This document shows positions 1 to 7,085 of a stretch of DNA of 27,121 nt, in pieces (position 1 is the first letter of the stretch; each line of letters starts with the position of its first letter). A program made the position numbers and the translations under genes. Origin of the DNA: JAZMZS01 sp045120955. Its GTDB lineage: Bacteria > Bacillota > Clostridia > Oscillospirales > CAG-272. The notes beneath the pieces were generated by a model. The model ran no database searches and was not told where the DNA came from. It saw only the letters and a program-made list of their open reading frames with translations. The DNA is taken from the NCBI GenBank assembly GCA_045120955.1, contig JBGVFH010000073.1:1-27121 (forward strand). The letters run 5' to 3'.

Positions 1-99
1 TGATGCTGTCAGCAATGTACAGGGGTGTGCAAGGTCTGATATTTACCTGCAACAAAGCCCTGCCCATCTTTGCAGCAATCAATAATAACAGATCGTTAA

Positions 100-3000
100 T
101 TATATATTCAAAAGATCATTCATTCCGTCTCTTGCGGAGTATGCAAAGCTGAGAAGTGCGTTGTAGTAAGCGTCACGCTCTGTCTTTGCATCGTCAAGGT
201 AGCTGATAAAGAAGGGCTGCTGTGCGAAGTATCCGCTGTCAACTCTCTTCATCTCGCTCTGCCATCTGTCGATGTACTTAGTAAGAAGTGCATCAGCCTC
301 ATCCTCACGATCGAGCTTCTTCAGAGACATAGCCTCGTAGATAGGAAGCTCAGCAAGATACATATCAGAGAAGAAATCAAGATGAATTCCTGCGATATAC
401 TCGTAGATCTTTGCTGCCTCGTCAGCGTGACCAAGCTTCTCAAGAGTGAGAGCCTCGTAGTACTGAGAAGGAACAAGCGGGTCTACGTGCCAGAGTCCTG
501 CACCGAGATTGTCAGGAATTACCTGTGCGGTTCTGAATGCTTCAAGAGCCTTTTCATATTCACCCTGTGCGTAGAGATCCTTACCCTTGCCGTACCATGA
601 GTTCATGTGCTGCTTTGCAACTATAGTCTCGCCACCCTCGCAAGGAGTAAAGATGTGATTGTTGATGAGGTAGAGTGCATCGTCATACTTGCCTGCACGG
701 ATAAATGCCGCCGCCCACTCGGTAACGATATCGTCACGAGCATCAGCGAGAGAAGGAACGAGAGCTGTTATCTCTGCTACTGTCTTATCTGCGTCATATC
801 CGATCTTGTTGAGGAGGTAACCCTTTTCATATACGAGCTCTTCCTCAGCGGGATTGAGAGCAATCGCTTCGTCAAGAGCTGCAAGAGCCTTCTTGTGCTG
901 TCCCTTTTTCCAGAAGTAAGCGGCTACGTTTCTCTTAGCCTCGTATCTGTTGATATCCTTCCAAAGATCGTATGCAGCATCGTAGCGCTTACGAGCAAAG
1001 TGGAGACATCCAAGCAGGTACTTAGCATACTCGGAGTCGGAAGCCTCGAGAACTGCGATCTCCTGAGGACGAGAGGGGAATGCTTTGTGCATCTCGTTTG
1101 CAAGCTCGGGTCTGCCGATCATGTAAGCTACGGTAGGAGCTATATCGTCAACGTAGTTGGGAAGGTTGGAAAGAAGCGCCTTGGTCTCATCCTCAAAGCC
1201 TGCAGCGAGCATATCAAATGCGATATCAAGGCAGGTCTGAGAAGGATTAGAGTTAAGCTTGCCGTAGAAATCAGCCTCGGTCATCATGCCACAAAGTACA
1301 GCAGCGTATCTTGCGAGGTGGTTGAGTTTGTCGCGCTTGAGCTCTGCCTCAATTCTTGCCTTAGCGCAATCAAGGTTACCTGCCTTATACTGAGCTATAG
1401 CAGCAATAGCAGCAGCAATTGCGTTATCGGTATTACGAGAGATAGCGGTGTCTGCCATCTTAACTGCGCTCTTGTACTCGCCACGCTTAGCGTCGAGCAT
1501 GGAGGCTCTTGTCATAGAAGCGGAGATGGAATCCTCGCTCCATGCAGACTTGCGGTAAAGATCGTATGCAACCTTGTAGTTGCCGAGCATTTCATTAGCA
1601 TAAGCAAGGAGGTAAAGAGTCTTTCCGCTATCCATGTGATAGCAGTACTTTGTTGCTGCCTTAACAGCTGCCTCAAGAGAAGCCTTAGCCTGTGCAAACT
1701 CGCCTCTGCTGATAGCAGTTTCACCCAGAGCGGTAAGTGCGGGAATATACTCGGGATCTATCTCGAGAGCCGCCTTGAAGTAAGCATCGGGATCAGCCTT
1801 AGGATCTCTGTAACGGAGGAAGTGCATACCCGCAATGTATCTGGACTCAGCTGTGTGAAGCTCATTGTACATAGGAACCTCAGGGAAGAGGTCGGGAAGA
1901 GGCTGCTGCTCACGAACGATCTGCTCGTAGTAGGTCTCGTTTACGCGAATCTCATACTCGGATGCGTCGAATTCAGCTACGGGGATCTCAGCTACCTGAC
2001 CTGCGGTAAGAGCAACGGTACCGTCGAAGATGGTCTTACCCTTGGAGGTAAGAGTAACCTTAGCGTCTGCGCAATCAGCTACGGGCTGGATCTTGATAAG
2101 ACCGCTCTTAACGTTGATAGCGTAATCAAGGTCGGCGTAAGAAGGAACACCGAGAGCAGAGAGAGGATACCAGAACTGGGAGAAGTTCTTTGTCTCATAA
2201 GGCTCGAGCCATGCAAAGTCGGGCTGGTTGTTGGTGTAAGAACCTGCCATAAGCTCTGCATATCCGGAATAAGAACCGTATTCAGAATCGGTAAGGTGTC
2301 TTTCCCATGACTGTGAAAGCTGGTTATATGCCCATGTGAACATCTTCTTACCTGTAGAGACATGGTGATCGCCTATATGTACTACTCCACACTTCTTACC
2401 GTTGTCATAACCGCCAAAGTAATCATAATCGGATGCAGCACAGAAGAATGATGTTGAGAACTTGGTGTTGATGTGCTTGGAGATATCAACGCCGCTCTCC
2501 TCAAATCTGTATCCATTGAACATTCCGTTAGCAATAGGATAAGTGGTGTTAGAACGTCTGTAATGGAAATGAACATGGTCAACGTCAGACGGGAAGAATA
2601 TTTCATACTCCGGATTTACGGGAACTGCTGTATTTTCCCACCAAAGGAAGGAATGACGGAGAGGAGTTCTGTTTGTAACCTTCATTCTTGTTTCAAACAT
2701 AGCCTTGTCGGGCTCAAGGCGGATACCTACCATACCCTTCATGCGGTCGATAGGATCATGCTCGGAGCACCAAACCGTAACAGCACCGTTATCTTCATAC
2801 TCTATCTCGTAGTCAACAGGCATAAAGGTGGAAGGACGATGATGATAGGGCCAGTTAAACTCTACGCCGCCGGAGATCCATGAGCCGAGTGCACCGATAA
2901 GAGCAGGCTTGATAACATTCTGACGGTAGAAGAAGTCATAGCCTGTTGTCTTATCCTTTGCGGAGAAAATTCTTCCGCCTATTTCAGGAATAATTACGAG

Positions 3001-3213
3001 CTCAATATAATCATTTTCAAGCTTGATTACATCGTACTCTTTGTCAATTTTTGTTTTTGATCTTGTTTTGATCATTACCTTGTTGGGGTAAGGATTACCC
3101 GATGAACGCTGGTGAACTCTGTTTTCAGCAAACATCGGAAGCTCCTCACATGCCGCCTCGGGGTATGTGGGGATGACCATTTTTTCAAGCTGTGCAATTA
3201 CTTTTGTTGACAT
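100..3213 (-). CDS. DUF5107 domain protein with C-terminal TPR repeats
   Basis: Large protein of 1037 residues with no signal peptide or membrane segment, so probably cytoplasmic. The N-terminal part (roughly residues 40-370) resembles DUF5107, a beta-rich domain seen in many gut Clostridia and Bacteroidota; recognisable stretches are IPEIGGRIFSAKDKTTG, SWISGGVEFNWPYHH and FLWWENTAVPV. The remainder (about 465-1000) is a run of TPR-like helical pairs, for example YFKAALEIDPEYIPALTALG and ALAALDEAIALNPAEEELVY. DUF5107 proteins are usually linked with carbohydrate use and the domain resembles the galactose-mutarotase fold, but no activity is established, so I give no reaction. Start chosen at 3213: AAGAGG lies 7 nt upstream and a good promoter lies at 3257-3285. 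It is divergent from a ligand-sensing regulator, which suggests control by that regulator. The first 99 bases of the window, downstream of its stop, hold nothing I can identify. Confidence 0.9.
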   Translation of the reverse strand: MSTKVIAQLEKMVIPTYPEAACEELPMFAENRVHQRSSGNPYPNKVMIKTRSKTKIDKEYDVIKLENDYIELVIIPEIGGRIFSAKDKTTGYDFFYRQNVIKPALIGALGSWISGGVEFNWPYHHRPSTFMPVDYEIEYEDNGAVTVWCSEHDPIDRMKGMVGIRLEPDKAMFETRMKVTNRTPLRHSFLWWENTAVPVNPEYEIFFPSDVDHVHFHYRRSNTTYPIANGMFNGYRFEESGVDISKHINTKFSTSFFCAASDYDYFGGYDNGKKCGVVHIGDHHVSTGKKMFTWAYNQLSQSWERHLTDSEYGSYSGYAELMAGSYTNNQPDFAWLEPYETKNFSQFWYPLSALGVPSYADLDYAINVKSGLIKIQPVADCADAKVTLTSKGKTIFDGTVALTAGQVAEIPVAEFDASEYEIRVNETYYEQIVREQQPLPDLFPEVPMYNELHTAESRYIAGMHFLRYRDPKADPDAYFKAALEIDPEYIPALTALGETAISRGEFAQAKASLEAAVKAATKYCYHMDSGKTLYLLAYANEMLGNYKVAYDLYRKSAWSEDSISASMTRASMLDAKRGEYKSAVKMADTAISRNTDNAIAAAIAAIAQYKAGNLDCAKARIEAELKRDKLNHLARYAAVLCGMMTEADFYGKLNSNPSQTCLDIAFDMLAAGFEDETKALLSNLPNYVDDIAPTVAYMIGRPELANEMHKAFPSRPQEIAVLEASDSEYAKYLLGCLHFARKRYDAAYDLWKDINRYEAKRNVAAYFWKKGQHKKALAALDEAIALNPAEEELVYEKGYLLNKIGYDADKTVAEITALVPSLADARDDIVTEWAAAFIRAGKYDDALYLINNHIFTPCEGGETIVAKQHMNSWYGKGKDLYAQGEYEKALEAFRTAQVIPDNLGAGLWHVDPLVPSQYYEALTLEKLGHADEAAKIYEYIAGIHLDFFSDMYLAELPIYEAMSLKKLDREDEADALLTKYIDRWQSEMKRVDSGYFAQQPFFISYLDDAKTERDAYYNALLSFAYSARDGMNDLLNI

Positions 3214-3256
3214 GAAAAAACCTCTTTCATAAAAATTAATTTTTGATTACGAGTTT

Positions 3257-3285
3257 ATTTTAATGTTTTTTTTGTTATTGTTCAA
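3257..3285 (-). promoter_or_regulatory. Sigma-A promoter of the DUF5107 gene
   Basis: On the minus strand TTGAAC (3280-3285) and TAAAAT (3257-3262) are separated by exactly 17 bp. The -10 ends about 43 bp before the start codon at 3213. An 11-bp motif arm (3289-3299) lies only 3 bp upstream of the -35, where a regulator could act. Confidence 0.7.
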
Positions 3286-3288
3286 TAC

Positions 3289-3347
3289 AAAAATTCCCGT
3301 AAAAAATACAGACTTTTTATGCAATATTAAAATTTTCGGGAATTTTT
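3289..3347. promoter_or_regulatory. Paired inverted operator-like motif AAAAATTCCCG
   Basis: AAAAATTCCCG at 3289-3299 and its exact reverse complement CGGGAATTTTT at 3337-3347 lie 37 bp apart in the divergent intergenic region. Each copy is followed, in its own direction, by one A/T base and then AAA, so the shared motif is about 15 nt. The copies face each other, and one abuts the -35 of the DUF5107 promoter. The arrangement suits a regulator binding two sites, perhaps by looping. The binding protein is unknown; the adjacent regulator is the obvious candidate. Confidence 0.45.
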
Positions 3348-3383
3348 CATCAAATTTTTATGTTTTGCAGAGCTGGTGCGTTC

Positions 3384-3412
3384 TTGACACAAATACTCTT
3401 TTGTGATAAAAT
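3384..3412 (+). promoter_or_regulatory. Sigma-A promoter of the sensor-regulator gene
   Basis: TTGACA (3384-3389), a 17 bp spacer and TAAAAT (3407-3412), with the start codon at 3445. The -35 is a perfect consensus. A 6-6 dyad overlaps the -35 and spacer (separate entry). Confidence 0.75.
3388..3405. promoter_or_regulatory. Dyad CACAAA-N6-TTTGTG inside the promoter
   Basis: Perfect 6-bp inverted repeat with a 6-bp centre, running from the end of the -35 hexamer to just before the -10. A protein bound here would block RNA polymerase, so this is a plausible autoregulatory operator for the downstream regulator. Inference from position and symmetry only. Confidence 0.4.
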
Positions 3413-3444
3413 AAAAACACAGACAGCAAAAAGAGGCGGTATTC

Positions 3445-4617
3445 ATGAACGTACATATTTATATAGATCCTTCATATAAGGATACCTTGTGGTGTACTCA
3501 GACTCTCAAAGGCATAACCGAAGAGGCAACAAAAAAAAGATACTCAATAAAAGTGCTCGAAGCTGATAACATATACAAAGTCGATCTTGACAAGTTCTTC
3601 GAGCATGAAAGCAAGCGTATCTTGCTCATTCTGTCCACTTCTGTTATTCTGTCAAAAAAGTTCAACAAGTTTTTCAGCGAAAACAGCGTGCATCTTCTGT
3701 ATATAAATCACCAGAGCACGAGCAATATGTACCGTTACAGCAATATCATCATAGATTATTACGAATCTATGCGCAAGATCACCGATTATCTCGAAGGCTG
3801 CGGAAGAAACCGCATCGCCTTGTACGGTATTTACCCCGACTCATCGACCGACCTTATCAAAAAGAATTTCTTTGAGGACAGAAATCGCCATATCCAAAAA
3901 TACGGCAACGGTGAAAACATTTTTTACAGAGACTCTGATGACAGAGAAAATTCGGCGATAGACTGCTTTATGCAGTTCGAGCGCAGTATCGAAAATTACG
4001 ATGCGGTAATATGCGCAAACGATCTTATCGCAAAGCTTTTGATAGACAATCTGCAAAAGATAGGCAAAAGAGTTCCTGAAGATCTGTATGTAGTGTCTTT
4101 CGGCGATTATATCCTTGCTCAGATAGGTACCCCGACCATAACCGCCGTGACAGTCGACCATGAGCAGCTGGGCAGACAGGCGATATACACATATTCATAT
4201 CTGTGCAAGGCATCGGACGACATATATATAACAGCCAAGGTCACTCCTCGTCTTTCTATCCGTGAAAGCACCGCTAAGAGCGAATACAAGCCGAGCAAAA
4301 AAACAACCGTTGATGCCGTAGATCATTCAACCTCTGATTTTTACAGAGATCTGGAGATAATATCTGTTATCACGTTTGAGAATATGCTCACAAAATGCGA
4401 TAAGCTCGATATGCAGATACTTATCGGCGTTATGAATCATATGACCTATATGCAGCTCTCGGAAAAGCTCTTTGTATCAGAAAACGTTATCTCATACAGA
4501 GTGAAACGTTTGTGCAAGCTCGCATCTATCCCTTCAAAAAGCAAGCTTGCCGAAGCGGCGAACAGATTTCTTTCCGCCGAGGCGGTTGAGAGATACATTA
4601 CAAAAAAACTTTCATAA
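3445..4617 (+). CDS. Transcriptional regulator: LacI-type sensor domain with C-terminal HTH
   Basis: 390 residues. Residues about 3-275 look like the ligand-binding domain of LacI/GalR regulators (periplasmic-binding-protein fold): two alpha/beta lobes, DAVICANDLIAKLLIDNL, VPEDLYVVSFGD and a typical ending around ITAVTVDHEQLGRQA. The usual N-terminal LacI helix-turn-helix is absent. Instead the last ~57 residues form a LuxR-like helix-turn-helix (TYMQLSEKLFVSENVISYRV, then KLASIPSKSKLAEAA). This sensor-first, DNA-binder-last layout is the reverse of LacI. No signal peptide, so it is a cytoplasmic regulator and not a transport binding protein. Start supported by AGAGGCGG 5 nt upstream. Divergent from the DUF5107 gene, so it probably controls that gene and itself in response to a sugar-like ligand; the ligand cannot be read from the sequence. 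Confidence 0.85.
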   Translation: MNVHIYIDPSYKDTLWCTQTLKGITEEATKKRYSIKVLEADNIYKVDLDKFFEHESKRILLILSTSVILSKKFNKFFSENSVHLLYINHQSTSNMYRYSNIIIDYYESMRKITDYLEGCGRNRIALYGIYPDSSTDLIKKNFFEDRNRHIQKYGNGENIFYRDSDDRENSAIDCFMQFERSIENYDAVICANDLIAKLLIDNLQKIGKRVPEDLYVVSFGDYILAQIGTPTITAVTVDHEQLGRQAIYTYSYLCKASDDIYITAKVTPRLSIRESTAKSEYKPSKKTTVDAVDHSTSDFYRDLEIISVITFENMLTKCDKLDMQILIGVMNHMTYMQLSEKLFVSENVISYRVKRLCKLASIPSKSKLAEAANRFLSAEAVERYITKKLS

Positions 4618-4657
4618 AATGCGGGCAGTGCCCTCCTCATCCTATGCGGTAAAAACA

Positions 4658-4711
4658 AGAGCCGAGCAAGGTTGCTTTCAATGTAAAGCGACCTTCCTCG
4701 GCTCTCTTTTT
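4658..4711. terminator. Bidirectional terminator between convergent genes
   Basis: Arms at about 4658-4678 and 4685-4705 give a ~21-bp stem with two imperfect positions, followed by CTTTTT on the plus strand. The other flank (AAAAACA) gives a U-rich tail on the minus strand. It serves both the regulator (+) and the CAP protein gene (-). Confidence 0.85.
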
Positions 4712-4734
4712 CACCCTATTGATAACGGGGCATC

Positions 4735-5352
4735 TTATTTTCCGATAAACATCTGCGTCCAGTAGTTCCCGTCCGCAACATATCCCACACCTATTCTGTT
4801 AAACGAAGAGTTGAGAATATTTGCTCTGTGTCCGGATGAATTCATCCAGGCATCAACGACCTGCTTTGGCGTAGACTGCCCTTTTGCTATGTTCTCCCCT
4901 GCGCTTCTGTACGACAGGCCAAAGCTCTTCATCATCTGAAAAGGCGAGCCGTATACGGGGCTTGTATGTGAGAAATATCTGTTGTCCTTCATATCCTGTG
5001 ATTTGTAACGTGCAACACGTCCAAGCTCCCAATCGTATACGAGAGGAGAAAGACCGTAATCAGCTCTTATCTCGTTTACAAGTCTTATAACCTCCTGCTC
5101 ATAGCTTGTAACGGAAGCGTCAAGTGTCGGAATGTTTATTTTCTGTCCCGGATATATAAGATCATAATTTGCTATATGGGTATTTGCCTCTTTTATCTCG
5201 CTCAGCCCCACCTGATATTTAACAGCGATCTTCCACAAGTTGTCTCCGGCAACGACCGTGTGCGTTGTTGCCGCCGCTGCGCTGAGCGAAAGCGCAGCGG
5301 AAATCACGGCAGCGCTGATAACAGTAAGTACCCATTTCTTCATTCTTTTCAT
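4735..5352 (-). CDS. Secreted LysM-CAP (SCP/YkwD-like) cell wall protein
   Basis: 205 residues. An N-terminal signal peptide (KRMKKW, then a hydrophobic Ala/Ser-rich core ending near ATTH at about residue 28) directs export. A LysM domain follows (about 31-75: HTVVAGDNLWKIAVKYQV ... IYPGQKINIP), which binds peptidoglycan or chitin-like glycans. A CAP domain fills the rest (about 85-205), with GENIAKGQ and HRANILNSSFNRIGVGY as its signature. YkwD/SafA-like proteins of this layout occur in cell envelopes and spore coats of Bacillota; their exact activity is unsettled. I chose the start at 5352 because AGGAGG sits 8 nt upstream; the reading frame is open further upstream to 5463, but that part overlaps the promoter. 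It has its own promoter and a structured leader. It converges on the regulator gene across a shared terminator. Confidence 0.92.
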   Translation of the reverse strand: MKRMKKWVLTVISAAVISAALSLSAAAATTHTVVAGDNLWKIAVKYQVGLSEIKEANTHIANYDLIYPGQKINIPTLDASVTSYEQEVIRLVNEIRADYGLSPLVYDWELGRVARYKSQDMKDNRYFSHTSPVYGSPFQMMKSFGLSYRSAGENIAKGQSTPKQVVDAWMNSSGHRANILNSSFNRIGVGYVADGNYWTQMFIGK

Positions 5353-5371
5353 TTCTGAAACCTCCTGAAAA

Positions 5372-5432
5372 TTTTCTCGGTAAAAAGCAAAAGTGCCGTC
5401 GTTTTTGTCGGCGGCACTCTCGTTACCGAAAA
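5372..5432 (-). promoter_or_regulatory. Structured 5' leader of the LysM-CAP gene
   Basis: Reading the minus strand, an outer helix (TTTTCGGTAA at 5423-5432 with TTACCGAGAAAA at 5372-5383, one 2-nt bulge) encloses a hairpin AGTGCCG/CGGCACT (5412-5418 with 5392-5398; the stem can extend inward). The hairpin is followed by TTTTGCTTTTT, giving it a terminator-like look. The whole element fits between the predicted transcription start (near 5428) and the ribosome binding site. It may be an attenuator, a protein site or an mRNA-stabilising cap. I do not recognise a known riboswitch. Confidence 0.5.
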
Positions 5433-5434
5433 TT

Positions 5435-5463
5435 ATTATATCATACCAAACATAATAATTCAA
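5435..5463 (-). promoter_or_regulatory. Sigma-A promoter of the LysM-CAP gene
   Basis: TTGAAT (5458-5463), 17 bp spacer and a perfect TATAAT (5435-5440) on the minus strand. The predicted transcript starts near 5428, leaving a leader of about 75 nt. Confidence 0.8.
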
Positions 5464-5485
5464 ATGTAATATATGGCATTAGTAC

Positions 5486-5527
5486 ATACATCAAAAAAAC
5501 GCTCTGACGAGCGTTTTTTTGATGTAT
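5486..5527. terminator. 19-bp hairpin terminator after the antiporter gene
   Basis: Perfect 19-bp inverted repeat (5486-5504 and 5509-5527) with a 4-nt loop. The GC core CGCTC/GAGCG is flanked by seven A and seven T, so it can work as an intrinsic terminator in either direction. It lies 8 bp beyond the antiporter stop codon and separates it from the LysM-CAP promoter. Confidence 0.9.
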
Positions 5528-5534
5528 AGGTGGT

Positions 5535-6815
5535 TTAATGTATTTTTCCCTGTTTTGCGAGTTCTCTTGCACTGACCTTTTCCTCGGGTTTGATCTCTCC
5601 CGCTTTCAGCAGTGCTATCTTTGTAAGAGAAGGACCGATAAGCTCATATACCAAAACCGAGAACAGCGTGATGTTCGCTACTATCGAGCCCTCAGCACCA
5701 AGCGTTGCGGCTTTAATTGCCATACCGAGCGCAACACCCGCCTGTGGGAAAAGAGTAATTCCGAGATACTTTACTATATTCGGCTCACATTTAACGCTTT
5801 TGGAGCTAATTGATGCGCCAAAATACTTACCGAGGCAACGGACAAGTATATATACGACACCGATAAGCACGATCACATAATCGGTAAATACCGATAACTC
5901 AAGCTCTGCCCCGCTTATGACAAAGAATAGTATAAACAAAGGAGCCGTCCATCTGTCAATTCTTTCCATGAGTTCCTCTGAAAAATCGCAAATATTGCAG
6001 AATATAGTTCCGAGCATCATGCAAACGAGAAGCGAAGAGAAAGCAACGTGAACACCGAATATCTCAAATTCAAGCATTGAAAGCGCAACGGTGAGAATTA
6101 CAAACGTGACAGACATCGCAAGACGCTTTGATCTTGAATGAAAGAATTTTTCAAAGAAGGTAAAGAGCAGTCCCATAACAAAGCCGAGCAACAAAGAACC
6201 TACGACCTCTATCAAAGGCTCGACAATAACCGATATGATGTCAACGACGCCTGACATAAGCGCCTTAGCCACACCGAATGAAATCGCAAACAGAACAAGA
6301 CCGACAGCGTCATCAAGAGCAACAATCGGGAGAAGAATATCTGTAACAGGACCCTTTGCCTTATACTGACGGACTACCATAAGGGTAGCTGCAGGAGCAG
6401 TTGCCGCAGCTACAGCGCCGAGTACGATCGCTGCGGGCAACGGGAACTTATCCGGAATAAGAAAATGAAGTCCGATGAGCGCAGCATCCACAAGCAAGGT
6501 TGTAAACACCGCCTGAAATATTCCTATTACTGTCGCCTGTTTACCTATGGTCTTAAGCTGGGAAAGTCTGAACTCGTTGCCTATTGAAAAGGCAATAAAT
6601 CCGAGTGCAACATCCGGAATGATAGAGTATGTATCTATATTCTCCATGCTTGTAAATCCAAGTCCGTCAACACCTAAAGCACCCAAAACATACGGTCCCA
6701 CAAGAATACCTGCAATCAAATATGCTGTAACAGCAGGCAGTTTTACAAGCTTTGCCAAACGGGAAAGCATAAGTCCCGCAAACAAAGCCACCGAAAGAGC
6801 GAGCAATACTTGCAT
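5535..6815 (-). CDS. CPA2-type Na+(K+)/H+ antiporter
   Basis: 426-residue, very hydrophobic membrane protein with about 12 predicted membrane segments over residues 1-400 and a short charged tail. It resembles the Na+/H+ exchanger domain of the CPA2 family (NapA/KefB/GerN relatives): an N-terminal LPAVTAYLIAGILVGP stretch, AAATAPAATLMVV in the discontinuous-helix region, and the paired acidic residues D168-D169 in IVALDDAVG that typify electrogenic CPA2 exchangers. No C-terminal RCK/TrkA domain, so it is not a full KefB/KefC. Ion specificity cannot be told. Start chosen at 6815: GGAGG lies 6 nt upstream and the promoter at 6856-6884 fits; the frame stays open upstream to 6974, but that part is A/T-run sequence overlapping the promoter. 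Single-gene unit with its own terminator. Confidence 0.92.
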   Translation of the reverse strand: MQVLLALSVALFAGLMLSRLAKLVKLPAVTAYLIAGILVGPYVLGALGVDGLGFTSMENIDTYSIIPDVALGFIAFSIGNEFRLSQLKTIGKQATVIGIFQAVFTTLLVDAALIGLHFLIPDKFPLPAAIVLGAVAAATAPAATLMVVRQYKAKGPVTDILLPIVALDDAVGLVLFAISFGVAKALMSGVVDIISVIVEPLIEVVGSLLLGFVMGLLFTFFEKFFHSRSKRLAMSVTFVILTVALSMLEFEIFGVHVAFSSLLVCMMLGTIFCNICDFSEELMERIDRWTAPLFILFFVISGAELELSVFTDYVIVLIGVVYILVRCLGKYFGASISSKSVKCEPNIVKYLGITLFPQAGVALGMAIKAATLGAEGSIVANITLFSVLVYELIGPSLTKIALLKAGEIKPEEKVSARELAKQGKIH

Positions 6816-6855
6816 GATAACCCTCCAAAGTAACAATGATAAATTTAACCTATTC

Positions 6856-6884
6856 ATTTTATTACTTTTCACTAATAAAGTCAA
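6856..6884 (-). promoter_or_regulatory. Sigma-A promoter of the antiporter gene
   Basis: TTGACT (6879-6884), exactly 17 bp, then TAAAAT (6856-6861) on the minus strand, about 41 bp before the start codon at 6815. Between it and the hairpins at 6996-7080 lies A/T-run-rich sequence (6885-6995) with weak stem-forming segments such as TTTTTTGCAC/GTGCAAAAAA, in which I see no gene. Confidence 0.75.
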
Positions 6885-6995
6885 GTAAAAAAAGAGATAA
6901 AAAACGTCGTTTTTTTTAACCGTTTTTTTATGTTTTTTTGCACATTTTTTACACAAAAAACGTGCAAAAAACAAATTGCTTTTTCGTGCTTTGCC

Positions 6996-7032
6996 TGTTA
7001 GGTAACGTGTTTGTCATACACGCTCCCTAACA
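6996..7032. other. Hairpin A downstream of nadE
   Basis: TGTTAGG (6996-7002) pairs with CCTAACA (7026-7032). A symmetrical 3x3 internal loop follows, then CGTGT/ACACG (7006-7010 with 7018-7022), closed by a 7-nt loop. No U-tract directly follows on the minus strand. It shares its architecture with hairpin B. Confidence 0.5.
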
Positions 7033-7040
7033 CGCCCGCC

Positions 7041-7080
7041 GGCATTGGTCTTATGTATCTTAAAACATAAGATAAATGCC
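7041..7080. other. Hairpin B directly after the nadE stop codon
   Basis: GGCATT (7041-7046) pairs with AATGCC (7075-7080), then a 3x3 internal loop, then CTTATGT/ACATAAG (7050-7056 with 7065-7071), closed by an 8-nt loop. It starts 6 bp past the nadE stop and lacks a clear U-tract, so it may protect the 3' end of the long operon mRNA or act with hairpin A in termination. Confidence 0.5.
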
Positions 7081-7085
7081 ATTCA

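Noticed and set aside
1..99. Terminator or gene end after the DUF5107 gene
   Set aside because: Only a bulged CTGCA-AAG/CTTTG-TTGCAG pairing without a U-tract is visible, and the stretch is cut by the window edge; no feature can be supported.
607..2310. Open reading frame of 567 codons on the plus strand
   Set aside because: It lies wholly antisense to the DUF5107/TPR gene, has no ribosome binding site or recognisable domain, and its Cys/Ser/Leu/Val-rich composition is typical of a mirror frame.
5353..5432. c-di-AMP (ydaO) riboswitch before the LysM-CAP gene
   Set aside because: The leader is about 75 nt, far shorter than that class, and its conserved blocks are absent.
5353..5463. Longer N-terminus of the LysM-CAP protein starting at 5463
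   Set aside because: The extra 37 codons overlap the promoter and the structured leader, and would put a hydrophilic stretch ahead of the signal peptide.
6816..6974. Longer N-terminus of the antiporter starting at 6974
   Set aside because: The extra 53 codons overlap the promoter, and the ribosome binding site fits only the start at 6815.
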